64,000 nucleotides of DNA. Source: Gracilimonas sp. GTDB taxonomy: Bacteria; Bacteroidota; Rhodothermia; Balneolales; Balneolaceae. The notes beneath the pieces were generated by a model, which was not told the DNA's origin, did no database searches, and saw only the letters and a list, made by a program, of their open reading frames with translations. Below are positions 28,606 to 36,961 of the stretch, in pieces. The DNA is taken from contig JAKURD010000001.1 in NCBI GenBank assembly GCA_022450045.1, positions 1 through 64,000 on the forward strand, in the 5' to 3' direction. How positions within the stretch are numbered: the stretch's first letter is position 1; the number at the start of each line of letters is the position of its first letter. A program made the position numbers and the translations under genes.

Positions 28606-30285
28606 ATGACCCAACTAACCCCTAACCAGTGTAGCATGAAAGTTTCCGACCTGTTTGTTAAAGCCCTGGAAAATGAAGGCGTACGCTATGTGTTCGGTGT
28701 TCCGGGCGAAGAGAACGAAGATCTGCTCTTTTCTCTTGACCAATCCTCTATTCAATTTATTCCCACCCGCCATGAGCAGGGCGCTGCCTTTATGGCTGAT
28801 GTATGGGGGCGCATTACGGGGAAAGCGGGCGTCTGCCTGGCTACTCTGGGGCCTGGAGCTACCAATCTGCTGACTGGAATTGCCGACGCCCACCTGGATA
28901 AAAGCCCGGTCGTGGCTATTACCGGACAGGGCGATCTGGATCGTTTGCACAACACCAGCCACCAGAACCTGGACATCGTAAGCATGTTTCGTCCGGTTAC
29001 CAAATGGAATACGGCGGTCAGCACGCCCGATATCGTCCCGGAAGTGGTTCGCAAGGCCTTCAAGCGGGCAGAGCTGGAAAAGCCAGGTGCCACCCATATC
29101 GAACTCTCCGAGGATGTGGCCAAAGCAGAAACACACAATACCGATCTTATTCAGGCTGAATCTCTGCGGAGAGCAGCTCCTGACTATAAAGCCCTGCAAC
29201 AGACCATAGAGTTGCTAAAAAAGGCCCGGCGCCCGCTGATTATTGCCGGGAACGGCGCCATTCGAAAACAAGCCTCTAAACACCTTATGAAGCTGGTAAA
29301 TGCCTTTGGCATTCCGGTGGCCCATACCTTTATGGGAAAAGGCGCGGTAACAGACACCAACGAACTCTCCCTGTATTCCATTGGGCTGGGCTTTAAGGAT
29401 TACGTGATGGAGGCCGTGGAACGTGCCGACCTGATTCTGACCGTAGGCTACGATATTGCCGAATACGCTCCCGAAGCCTGGAACCCGGACAACAGCAACA
29501 CTATTGTGCATATCGACTTTGAGGTGGCCGAGGTCTATACCCATTACCGCCCCGAAGTGGAACTTATCTGTGATATTTCAGCGGCCCTGTGGGAACTGAA
29601 CCGGACCATGAAAGAACAGGATTTTTCTTTTGATACCGGTTGGCACACCGGCATTCGGAAGCGCATCCTGGAGGATATTCAAAGCTATGATCTGACCGAA
29701 GGGGACGACTTTACCATTCCCGGCGCTCTGAACAGCATTCGAAAAGCACTTCCCGAAAGCGGATTGCTAATCAGCGATGTGGGCAGTCACAAGATGTGGA
29801 TTGCCCGCAACTTTTTGACCTGCTGCCCCAACGGGTGCATCATCTCCAACGGGCTGGCCACCATGGGTGTCGCCCTGCCCGGCGGTATTGCCGCATCTCT
29901 GGCTGATCCGGACCGCCATATCGTTGCTGCAATGGGCGATGGCGGCTTTATGATGAACGTGCAGGAACTGGAAACGGCCAAACGCTTGGGAACCGGTTTC
30001 ACCATAGTAATTTTCAACGACAACGATTACGGGCTTATAAGCTGGAAACAACGCATGCATACCGGTTCATCAACCGGAACCCGCATCACCAATCCCGATT
30101 TCAAAGCGCTGGCCGAGAGTTTCGGAATTAAAGGATATTGTCCGAAAACCATTTCAGAATTGAAACAGCAATTGGAACATACAATCGGTACCCGGGAATT
30201 GAGCGTAATTGAAATTCCTGTCAACCCTTCTGTAAATTCGAAACTTACAGAAAAGCTTGATGGATACTGGAAAAAACAAGGTTAA
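28606..30285 (+). CDS. Thiamine-diphosphate enzyme of the acetolactate synthase type
   Basis: 559 residues. N-terminal Pyr domain starts SDLFVKALENEGVRYVFGVP and carries GEENEDLLFSLDQ with the catalytic Glu region HEQGAAFMADVWGR; the C-terminal PP domain shows AAMGDGGFMMNVQELETAKR and NDNDYGLISWKQ (Asp-Asn metal/ThDP motif). It is closest to catabolic acetolactate synthases (AlsS/IlvB), which join two pyruvates; other decarboxylase or carboligase activities are possible. ATG 28606 has AGGA upstream. No ALS decarboxylase, small subunit or branched-chain genes are adjacent. Confidence 0.8.
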   Translation: MTQLTPNQCSMKVSDLFVKALENEGVRYVFGVPGEENEDLLFSLDQSSIQFIPTRHEQGAAFMADVWGRITGKAGVCLATLGPGATNLLTGIADAHLDKSPVVAITGQGDLDRLHNTSHQNLDIVSMFRPVTKWNTAVSTPDIVPEVVRKAFKRAELEKPGATHIELSEDVAKAETHNTDLIQAESLRRAAPDYKALQQTIELLKKARRPLIIAGNGAIRKQASKHLMKLVNAFGIPVAHTFMGKGAVTDTNELSLYSIGLGFKDYVMEAVERADLILTVGYDIAEYAPEAWNPDNSNTIVHIDFEVAEVYTHYRPEVELICDISAALWELNRTMKEQDFSFDTGWHTGIRKRILEDIQSYDLTEGDDFTIPGALNSIRKALPESGLLISDVGSHKMWIARNFLTCCPNGCIISNGLATMGVALPGGIAASLADPDRHIVAAMGDGGFMMNVQELETAKRLGTGFTIVIFNDNDYGLISWKQRMHTGSSTGTRITNPDFKALAESFGIKGYCPKTISELKQQLEHTIGTRELSVIEIPVNPSVNSKLTEKLDGYWKKQG

Positions 30286-30501
30286 TCTATTAGGTGATTT
30301 GCATCTGGTTTTCTACCGGCCTGCTTTGAAACCTTAAGAAAGAATCAGTACATTCTTCCGCCTTCCTCAATATAACCTTAAGACGAAGATATTAACATGC
30401 AAAGAAGGCTTTCTAAACGGTACAGAATAGCTTATTAAAAAGCTGAACTATTGGTTCAGGAAAATATCGAACAGTTTATATTTTTTGAAAATATATCTGA
30501 T

Positions 30502-31335
30502 TTAAGTTGTTTTTACCAGCAGGGGTTGGCAACCGTACCCCTGCTCCAGTGCCCGTTTGGAAAACCGGTAGGCTTCCTCAATAATGAGCTCGGTTTTGCT
30601 GAAATCCAATAAAGTTTTAAGGTGGGTGTTAATGCACAAGTCCAACAAGTACAGCTCAGTATTAGGTGCTATTTTCCGAATATCTTTCCTTAGTTTTTGC
30701 TGCTGGCTGGCCTGAGCGGTACGAATCACCAAATTATAGAGGCCTTCGACAGAATTGCTGAACTGATGGCGGCATTCATTTAGTATGCAGTAGATGGTAT
30801 CCGCCCCCATATCATAGGCCTTGTCAATTGGAATATTATTAGTAAATCCACCATCTACCAATTGCCTCCCGTTCATCGTCTGTGGAGGAAAATAGACTGG
30901 AATGGCGCTGCTGGCGATCAGAGCGGGCAATAACGGTCCCTCGTCCAGATATACCGATCCTGCTTTTTGCAAATCGGTTGCTACCACCGTCAGCGGGATA
31001 TCAAGTTCTTCAAATGTATCGACCGGTAGTCGTTCCTTCAGGAACCGTCTCAGGCCGTTGGGTTTGAATAGGCTGGTTGCATTGCTCCATTTCCAGAGAA
31101 GTTCAGGGTTAAGGCGGTAGAGCTTAGTATCGGATATCTCTCTCCAAATTTTTTTAAGTCTGGGAATTTCTACTCCTGATGCAATAAAAGCTCCGTTGAG
31201 GGCCCCTGCAGAGGTGCCGACTATAAAATCAGGTTTAATGCCCAGTTCGACCATGGCTTGGTAGAATCCGATTTCAGCAGCGCCCTGAGCGCCACCCCCG
31301 CAAAGAACAAGACCAGTTTTATTTTGCGAAGTCAT
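30502..31335 (-). CDS. Patatin-like phospholipase (RssA type)
   Basis: 277 residues. Oxyanion loop LVLCGGGAQGAAEIGFYQ, nucleophile GTSAGALNGAFIASG and the Asp of the dyad in LVDGGFTNNIPIDKA. Members are soluble lipid acyl hydrolases. It begins 128 bases before the class V aminotransferase stop and is expressed alone. No signal peptide is visible. Confidence 0.9.
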   Translation of the reverse strand: MTSQNKTGLVLCGGGAQGAAEIGFYQAMVELGIKPDFIVGTSAGALNGAFIASGVEIPRLKKIWREISDTKLYRLNPELLWKWSNATSLFKPNGLRRFLKERLPVDTFEELDIPLTVVATDLQKAGSVYLDEGPLLPALIASSAIPVYFPPQTMNGRQLVDGGFTNNIPIDKAYDMGADTIYCILNECRHQFSNSVEGLYNLVIRTAQASQQQKLRKDIRKIAPNTELYLLDLCINTHLKTLLDFSKTELIIEEAYRFSKRALEQGYGCQPLLVKTT

Positions 31336-31463
31336 AGATTATAAGGCTTTTAGAGAGCTCCATCTTCGTTATAAAAATACTTTATGAAACTAACCTGCAG
31401 ATAAGATACCTGATTTTGCAAATATATATTCTGCATCACTTTTTTGAAAATTAGAGATTTAGA

Positions 31464-32942
31464 CTAAAGCGCAAACCATTCAGCTATATCATCTTTATGA
31501 TCTTCCGAACGGTGATAAAACTCGTTGGCAGAAGATGAGTAGCGGTAGTCTTTTGACCAAGCATCTGCATTCTGAATGACTTCATCGATCGCATCTATAA
31601 TAAAATGCAACTCCCGGTCGCTCATGGTTGGATGCAGGGAAAGGCGGACCCACCCCGGCTTTGTGGATTGATCTCCCCGATCAATAAGGTCGGTGATTTT
31701 TTGAGACTGTTTCCGAGTTACATGCAGCAGAAGGTGGCCGTAAGTTCCGGCGCACGAGCAGCCACCCCTCACCTGAATGCCGTATCGGTCATTCAGCATT
31801 TTCACCATCAGATTATGGTGCATGTTTTCTACGTAAAAAGAGAAGATTCCCAGCCGCTGTTTTACATCGTCAGCCAGCAGGTGAACCCGGGGAATCTCTG
31901 CAAAACGTTTGAAGCTAATAGCGATCAGCTCCTCTTCCCGTTCCTGTATTTTTTGGACGCTCATCTTCTCCTTGAGTCTTATGGCGAGGGCAGCCCTTAT
32001 GGCTTGCAGAAAACCGGGTGTTCCACCGTCTTCACGCACCTCTATATCGCTGGAATAGCTGCGGCCGCCCCACGGGTTGGTCCATAGCACGGTGCCTCCA
32101 CCCGGATGGTCAGGGATACGGTTCTTATAAAGTTTCTTGTCAAAAACCAGTACCCCTGAGCTGCCCGGCCCCCCTAAAAATTTGTGCGGTGAAAAGAAGA
32201 TAGCGTCGAGACGTTCGGCCTTGTTTTTAGGATGCATGTCGATATCCACATATGGCGCGGATGCGGCAAAATCTACAAAACAGTACCCGCCATGTTCGTG
32301 CATAATTTCGGCCAAACGGTGATAAGGAGCTTTGATACCGGTAACGTTGGAGCATGCTGTAAAGGATCCAAGTTTTAGCTTCCGGTGTTCATATTTTTTG
32401 AGGACGTCGATCAATTGCCGGGGATCCACCAGTAAGTCGTCCGTCGGTTCCAGGACCTCCACATCGGCAACAGTTTCCAGCCAACTGGTGTGATTTGAAT
32501 GATGCTCCATGTGGGTAACAAAGACCACCGGGCGCTCCTCCTCCGGAATATTAATCTGATCATTGTATTTCTCAGGGACCTTTAGTCCGAGAATCCGTTG
32601 AAATTTGCAGAGTACACCGGTCATACCTGAGCCGGCTGTAATAATCACATCATCTGGCGAAGCGTTGACATGGTTTTTGATTATTTCATGGGCTTTGTGA
32701 TAGGCCTGAGTCATCAGCCTGCCGGTGTGGCTCGACTCTGAGTGGGTATTCCCTACAAGCGGCCCGATTGTATCACGCAGTAGCGTTTCGATGGGGTCAT
32801 AAAGCCGACCGCTGGCTACCCAATCGGCATAAATTAGCGGCCTATTGCCGTACGGCGTTATAATTTCAGTATTAATTCCGATCGTCTGCTTCCGGTACTT
32901 ATGGAAATACTCTTCTAAAACGGATTTTTTTTGTTTAATCAT
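31464..32942 (-). CDS. Class V PLP aminotransferase, cysteine-desulfurase-like
   Basis: 492 residues. PLP-Lys region DAIFFSPHKFLGGPGSSGVL, GSGMTGVLCKFQRI, and VTHMEHHSNHTSWLE place it in the SufS/NifS-like class V group; a Cys is present in GIQVRGGCSCAGTYG, near where group II desulfurases carry the active-site Cys. It is longer than SufS (about 410), with a C-terminal extension (SYSSSANEFYHRSE-like). No Fe-S assembly genes are next to it, so desulfurase activity is not certain; kynureninase-like or selenocysteine lyase roles are alternatives. Confidence 0.8.
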   Translation of the reverse strand: MIKQKKSVLEEYFHKYRKQTIGINTEIITPYGNRPLIYADWVASGRLYDPIETLLRDTIGPLVGNTHSESSHTGRLMTQAYHKAHEIIKNHVNASPDDVIITAGSGMTGVLCKFQRILGLKVPEKYNDQINIPEEERPVVFVTHMEHHSNHTSWLETVADVEVLEPTDDLLVDPRQLIDVLKKYEHRKLKLGSFTACSNVTGIKAPYHRLAEIMHEHGGYCFVDFAASAPYVDIDMHPKNKAERLDAIFFSPHKFLGGPGSSGVLVFDKKLYKNRIPDHPGGGTVLWTNPWGGRSYSSDIEVREDGGTPGFLQAIRAALAIRLKEKMSVQKIQEREEELIAISFKRFAEIPRVHLLADDVKQRLGIFSFYVENMHHNLMVKMLNDRYGIQVRGGCSCAGTYGHLLLHVTRKQSQKITDLIDRGDQSTKPGWVRLSLHPTMSDRELHFIIDAIDEVIQNADAWSKDYRYSSSANEFYHRSEDHKDDIAEWFAL

Positions 32943-33013
32943 ATTCCCTCAAAAAGGTTTTAGTTGACATATGTTATAATTTTCCGGGAAATTTTACCTT
33001 AATCCACTTCACT

Positions 33014-33322
33014 TTACTTCACCTCATAATAGGTTCGGTCATGCTGCTTTCTCAGATCAGTCCATGCGTGCGCCTTTTCAACCTCAGAAAGAGCAGGTCT
33101 TTCATACAGGATTCCGTTAAATTCAAGAATTGGAAGTATAAGAGGATTACCCAATTTTGATAACAGCCAATCTGCTTTTTGCGTATTGAATCTTAAATCA
33201 AAAAAGATGTAAGACTGATGTTTTTTCTGCAATATATTGACCAATTTTTGAAGATAATTACACCAGCCCTGACAATAGATTACCAATGTAGAATTTTTTT
33301 GAGTTTTTATTTTATTGAGCAT
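33014..33322 (-). CDS. Glutaredoxin-like small protein
   Basis: 102 residues with a thioredoxin-fold pattern: LVIYCQGWCNYLQKLVNIL, then FFDLRFN, and NPLILPILEFNGILYE, which resembles the TVPxx-FNG stretch of glutaredoxins. The usual CPYC is replaced by CQGWC, so standard disulfide chemistry is uncertain. Starts MLNKIKTQKNS with an AT-rich leader. It may be a divergent glutaredoxin; family confidence is moderate. Confidence 0.5.
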   Translation of the reverse strand: MLNKIKTQKNSTLVIYCQGWCNYLQKLVNILQKKHQSYIFFDLRFNTQKADWLLSKLGNPLILPILEFNGILYERPALSEVEKAHAWTDLRKQHDRTYYEVK

Positions 33323-33488
33323 TAATTTGAATTTAGAGTGGATTTATTTTTGAATTTACTATTGGTCTAATGACTGCTATTTGATGACTGATATTCCTTA
33401 GTATTACAAAAATCTTTGAGTCAAGAATGGTCTGATGTTTGAGGGATATTTACTTCCGTAAAATTTTCGTGCCATTAGTAAATCAATA

Positions 33489-34154
33489 CTAATCAAGCTT
33501 GTTAACAGTATGATCTGACCGCTGAATAAACTGCTTCCATTTACCTTTTACTGGAAGAAAGGCCGGGACGTTCCGCTTGTATTTGAGATATTCTTCTCCA
33601 AATTCATCGATCACTTTCTGCTCTTCCCTTCGGGCAAGCATAACATACGTGACAACGATTACTGGAAATAGACCCACGGAGAAAAGAGTAGGCCAGTGAA
33701 TGACACCTTCTCCAAACAATGCGATGAACAATCCGGTATATTGAGGATGCCTGACCAGACCGTATAATCCGTCAGTTGCCAGCCTGTTCTCCTGTTTAGC
33801 ATGATAAAGCTGCCGCCAGCCCTGGAAAAAAATACCAAATCCAATGAAGAGCAGTGCATACCCCAGAAGCATTGAGATCATCATACCTGTTTCACCTACA
33901 CCTACTAAGGTGGACCAAAGATTAGCATTCAAATAGCCGCTATCTATCCCCAAAAACCTAACTAAGAAATATATTGTAAGCGGGAAGCCGTACATCTCTG
34001 CGTACAGTGCGATGATGAAGCCCTGAATCAATCCGGCCCCCATCCACTCCCGCCAAGTTTTAGGGGCCAGATATTTGTATAAAAACCAAGAAGCAATAAC
34101 GATAACAAATAGCGCTATTACCCATGCCCCTGAATGCTCAATTCCTCGTTCCAT
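33489..34154 (-). CDS. Isoprenylcysteine-methyltransferase-like membrane protein
   Basis: 221 residues, about six helices. The conserved C-terminal part is GLYGLVRHPQYTGLFIALFG, the ICMT/NnrU/phospholipid methyltransferase signature, followed by an acidic ERREE-type end (AREEQKVIDEFGEEYLKYK). Such bacterial proteins methylate small or lipidic acceptors; the substrate is unknown. It lies 51 bases behind the GAPDH gene and probably belongs to that operon. Confidence 0.8.
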   Translation of the reverse strand: MERGIEHSGAWVIALFVIVIASWFLYKYLAPKTWREWMGAGLIQGFIIALYAEMYGFPLTIYFLVRFLGIDSGYLNANLWSTLVGVGETGMMISMLLGYALLFIGFGIFFQGWRQLYHAKQENRLATDGLYGLVRHPQYTGLFIALFGEGVIHWPTLFSVGLFPVIVVTYVMLARREEQKVIDEFGEEYLKYKRNVPAFLPVKGKWKQFIQRSDHTVNKLD

Positions 34155-34205
34155 GTAATTATTTCGTTTAGTTTAAATGTATGTTTATGGTGAAAACAGC
34201 TTTGT

Positions 34206-35234
34206 CTAAATAAACCGTTGGGTAACACCCAGCGAGCGGTTTGTTTTTTCAATGGATTTTTGAGGATCGGACTCACTGCCGGTCAGTGCCCGAATCGCAT
34301 CGATGGTTTCGGGAATGACGATAGCCTGATTATCCACCAAATAGGCGTAGTAAAGCTCGTTTCCTTCCACTTTAAGCATGTCTTCCCAGATGGCCACTTC
34401 GTACATATCGCCGTGGGGACGACCCAAATCCAGCATCAGTTCCTTGACCGCATTGTTAGCTGATAATTCATCATCCATGCGTATTAATGCAGTTCGGGTA
34501 GAAGTGCCAAAGGCTTCCAGCACTTCTTCTTTGGATGCTTCCCTGGCCAATTGCACAGTCCAGTAATGCAGATGGGACAGTGTTTCCGGTACTTTAACGG
34601 CTGCTGTTACCACATCCAGCTCGTGATCCACGCTCTGAGCATCGGGACCCTGGTGACTGGGAATCTCTGGCTCGGGGACCAGCGTATTCATGATGCCGTT
34701 TTTATGGCTCTCCCACGGATCGGTAGCACGGCGCAGCAGCGTGCCGCGTGCTTTTTTGAGCAGCTCTACTCGTTTTAATGCGCTTAGAGTGCGCACAATG
34801 GAGGTAGTATTACAGGAAACCACGCGGGTGCTCTCACGATTCAAGGCGGAAGCGTAATTGTTTTCCGCGCTGAACGAATGACCAGTTGTTTCATGTTTTT
34901 CACCACCCTGTACGATATATTTCACCCCTGCTTGCCGATATTTTTCTGCATTTTGAGCACCGAACTTTTTAGGAGCACAATCTACCACCACATCGGCGAT
35001 AGACAGCAGATCATTGAGGTTGCCCGCTACGGATATTTGGGCATCGTTCATAGCTTGTCGTCCTTCCTCCGTATTGGCAAATACATTATATTTCCGGGCA
35101 GCTACTTTTATCCGCCAATCGGCAGCTACATCACCGATGCCGACCAGTTTCATATCCTCTTGCAGAGCTACTGCTTCAGCTACTCGTTTACCGATGACGC
35201 CGTAACCATTAACGGCAACTTTAATTTTTTTCAT
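34206..35234 (-). CDS. Type II (archaeal-type) glyceraldehyde-3-phosphate dehydrogenase
   Basis: 342 residues. N-terminal Rossmann start IKVAVNGYGVIGKRVAEAV, catalytic cysteine in VVSCNTTSIVRTLSAL, and LHYWTVQLARE and TALIRMDDELSAN match the archaeal GAPDH clade (EC 1.2.1.59) that uses NAD(P), not the bacterial GapA family. This enzyme is usual in archaea and rare in bacteria, suggesting lateral transfer. It follows the SHOCT gene by 18 bases and precedes the ICMT-like gene, so it is read from promoter P7. It would work in glycolysis or, more often for this type, gluconeogenesis. Confidence 0.85.
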   Translation of the reverse strand: MKKIKVAVNGYGVIGKRVAEAVALQEDMKLVGIGDVAADWRIKVAARKYNVFANTEEGRQAMNDAQISVAGNLNDLLSIADVVVDCAPKKFGAQNAEKYRQAGVKYIVQGGEKHETTGHSFSAENNYASALNRESTRVVSCNTTSIVRTLSALKRVELLKKARGTLLRRATDPWESHKNGIMNTLVPEPEIPSHQGPDAQSVDHELDVVTAAVKVPETLSHLHYWTVQLAREASKEEVLEAFGTSTRTALIRMDDELSANNAVKELMLDLGRPHGDMYEVAIWEDMLKVEGNELYYAYLVDNQAIVIPETIDAIRALTGSESDPQKSIEKTNRSLGVTQRFI

Positions 35235-35252
35235 TGTAAGATTCCATTCTTG

Positions 35253-35495
35253 TTATTTGTTCTGTTTCAAAACCTGCTTACGCTCTTCAAATTCTTCCTG
35301 TTCAATTTCGCCCCGGGCGAACCGTTTTTTTAGAATGTCCATCGCGTCTTCATTTAATTCGGTTCTGGACCGATAAGGAATAATATCGAAAGTCACCAAC
35401 AGGACGATGACTATAATGATCAGCCACCAGATCCAGTGCATCCCTATAAAATGATGATTGTAAAACATGATGTCATTAATATATTTTGTTAACAT
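35253..35495 (-). CDS. Membrane protein with SHOCT domain, first gene of the GAPDH operon
   Basis: 80 residues: one helix (MHWIWWLIIIVIVLLVTFDI) and a C-terminal SHOCT domain, DILKKRFARGEIEQEEFEER. An internal Met at residue 10 (MFYNHHFIG) could be the real start. Same build and operon position as the 10120-10401 protein. The TTAAGC-repeat promoter is 51-82 bases upstream. Confidence 0.78.
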   Translation of the reverse strand: MLTKYINDIMFYNHHFIGMHWIWWLIIIVIVLLVTFDIIPYRSRTELNEDAMDILKKRFARGEIEQEEFEERKQVLKQNK

Positions 35496-35545
35496 TTAAT
35501 GTATGCTGTATGATCACCAGCTAAATACAGCACCATACTGTTGGA

Positions 35546-35577
35546 AAGATACAAACGGTAGCTTAAAACAAGCTTAA
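35546..35577 (-). promoter_or_regulatory. Direct-repeat promoter P7 (SHOCT/GAPDH operon)
   Basis: Minus strand: TTAAGC (35572-35577), 5 bases, TTAAGC (35561-35566), 9 bases, TATCTT (35546-35551). Spacer TTGTT, as in P6. Confidence 0.65.
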
Positions 35578-35620
35578 ATTTAGAATACTGTATAGGGTTA
35601 TTTTCATCATTTGCTATTTT

Positions 35621-35935
35621 AACATGAGTTCGAGATAAGAACTAAGTTAAAAGGACAAAAATGGATGCTTGTGGGCACCCAAGCTTGTTCTTATCCTACT
35701 CCAACATCCGGGGCCTGTGTCATTGATCAGATGGGGTTTCCATCAGATCGAATCCGTGGCTGTTTGCACTGCCCCCGGTCTGATGGCTCCAGGTCCATCT
35801 GACCGATTGTCTGATTAGGGCACCTGCGTCTTTTCCTTAACCTAATCCCACATTTTACGCCTACCCCATCAATCAGCCCATACATCAGACGGATCGTGCA
35901 GCTATTCTAACATTCTTTATCTCGAATTCACGTTA
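35621..35935. repeat. MITE-like element 1 with terminal inverted repeats
   Basis: About 315 bases bounded by AACATGAGTTCGAGATAAG on the left (35621) and its near-inverse TTTATCTCGAATTCACGTTA on the right (to 35935). No gene inside. Bases 35626-35667 match, with one difference, the inverse of 56419-56460 in element 2. The right end includes the stop codon of pfkA. Bases 35681-35722 resemble 55909-55949, where a similar sequence interrupts hipA. Confidence 0.7.
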
Positions 35936-36907
35936 TTTTAAATAGAACAATGTCAAAAGTTCTTGTAATTCAGTATTCACCTGGTGTTGTTTTACTACAT
36001 TTTCAAAGGGCGTAAAGGTCAGGGAATTATTTGCAATTCCAGTCATTACGTTTTTTTGTCCTTCCATAACAGCTTTTACCGAAGCTACTCCCAGCCTGAT
36101 CCCTAGCATTCTGTCGAAGGCCGAGGGATTGCCTCCACGCTGCACGTGTCCCAGGATGCTTATGCGCAAGTCCACCGAAGGATTCACTTCTCTGATTTTT
36201 GAAGCGACCATATCTGTTCCCAGTTCATCCCCTTCTGACACTACCAAAATCAATGCCTCTTCGCTGTGATAATGGCGGATCTTTTCCAGCAACCAGTTAA
36301 AATCCTCACTACTCTCGGGGATCAAAATGCTATCGGCACCCGTTCCCAAGCCGCAATGGATGGCAATGTAGCCGGAGTCTCGACCCATTACTTCGATCAG
36401 GAATACACGGTTGTGCGATTCTGCCGTATCTCTTATTTTATCAATATTCTCAATGGCTGTATTTACCGCGGTGTCAAACCCGAGGGTGTAGTCCGTACCT
36501 GTCAGGTCATTGTCAATAGTACCCGGGATGCCGATAAAAGGCAACGTACATAGTTCTGAAAAAGCCAGTAAACCATGAAACGTGCCATCGCCACCAATCG
36601 CAATGAGGGCATCAATCTCTTTTTTCTTTAGGGTTTTCAGAGCAGCGTTCCTTCCTTCCTCTTTACGGAAGCGCTCGCTCCGGGCAGTTTTAAGAATAGT
36701 GCCTCCTTTATGCACAACTCTTTGCAGATCTTTTTCTTCTATGCTTACAAAATCACCGTCTATCATTCCTTCATAGCCCCTGCGTATGCCACTTATTCTC
36801 ATACCATTTGCCAGAGCTGCTTTGGTGGCTCCGTACAGGGCTGCATTCATTCCGGGGGAATCACCCCCGGAAGTAAAAATGCCGATATGTTTTATACTTT
36901 TGATCAT
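35933..36907 (-). CDS. pfkA: ATP-dependent 6-phosphofructokinase
   Basis: 324 residues. GIFTSGGDSPGMNAALYGAT (nucleotide loop), GGDGTFHGLLAF, GIPGTIDNDLTGTDYTLGFD (catalytic TIDND) and EVMGRDSGYIA are all present, giving a standard bacterial PfkA. The ADP/PEP allosteric region RGGNPSAFDRMLGIRLG is intact. Its stop codon lies inside the inverted repeat of MITE-like element 1. It trails the CopB ATPase by 54 bases and may be the last gene of that operon. Confidence 0.95.
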   Translation of the reverse strand: MIKSIKHIGIFTSGGDSPGMNAALYGATKAALANGMRISGIRRGYEGMIDGDFVSIEEKDLQRVVHKGGTILKTARSERFRKEEGRNAALKTLKKKEIDALIAIGGDGTFHGLLAFSELCTLPFIGIPGTIDNDLTGTDYTLGFDTAVNTAIENIDKIRDTAESHNRVFLIEVMGRDSGYIAIHCGLGTGADSILIPESSEDFNWLLEKIRHYHSEEALILVVSEGDELGTDMVASKIREVNPSVDLRISILGHVQRGGNPSAFDRMLGIRLGVASVKAVMEGQKNVMTGIANNSLTFTPFENVVKQHQVNTELQELLTLFYLK

Positions 36908-36961
36908 AATTTATAGTTCTTTCTCTATACTTCAGTACGTTAGCTTCTACGTATTTTGTTG

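Noticed and set aside
28209..28625. 138-aa plus-strand frame before the acetolactate-synthase-type gene
   Set aside because: It runs antisense to the IS200-type TnpA remnant and shows no coding pattern of its own.
30330..30390. Two CTTAAG words after the acetolactate-synthase-type gene
   Set aside because: They are about 50 bases apart and not in direct-repeat spacing; no gene start follows.
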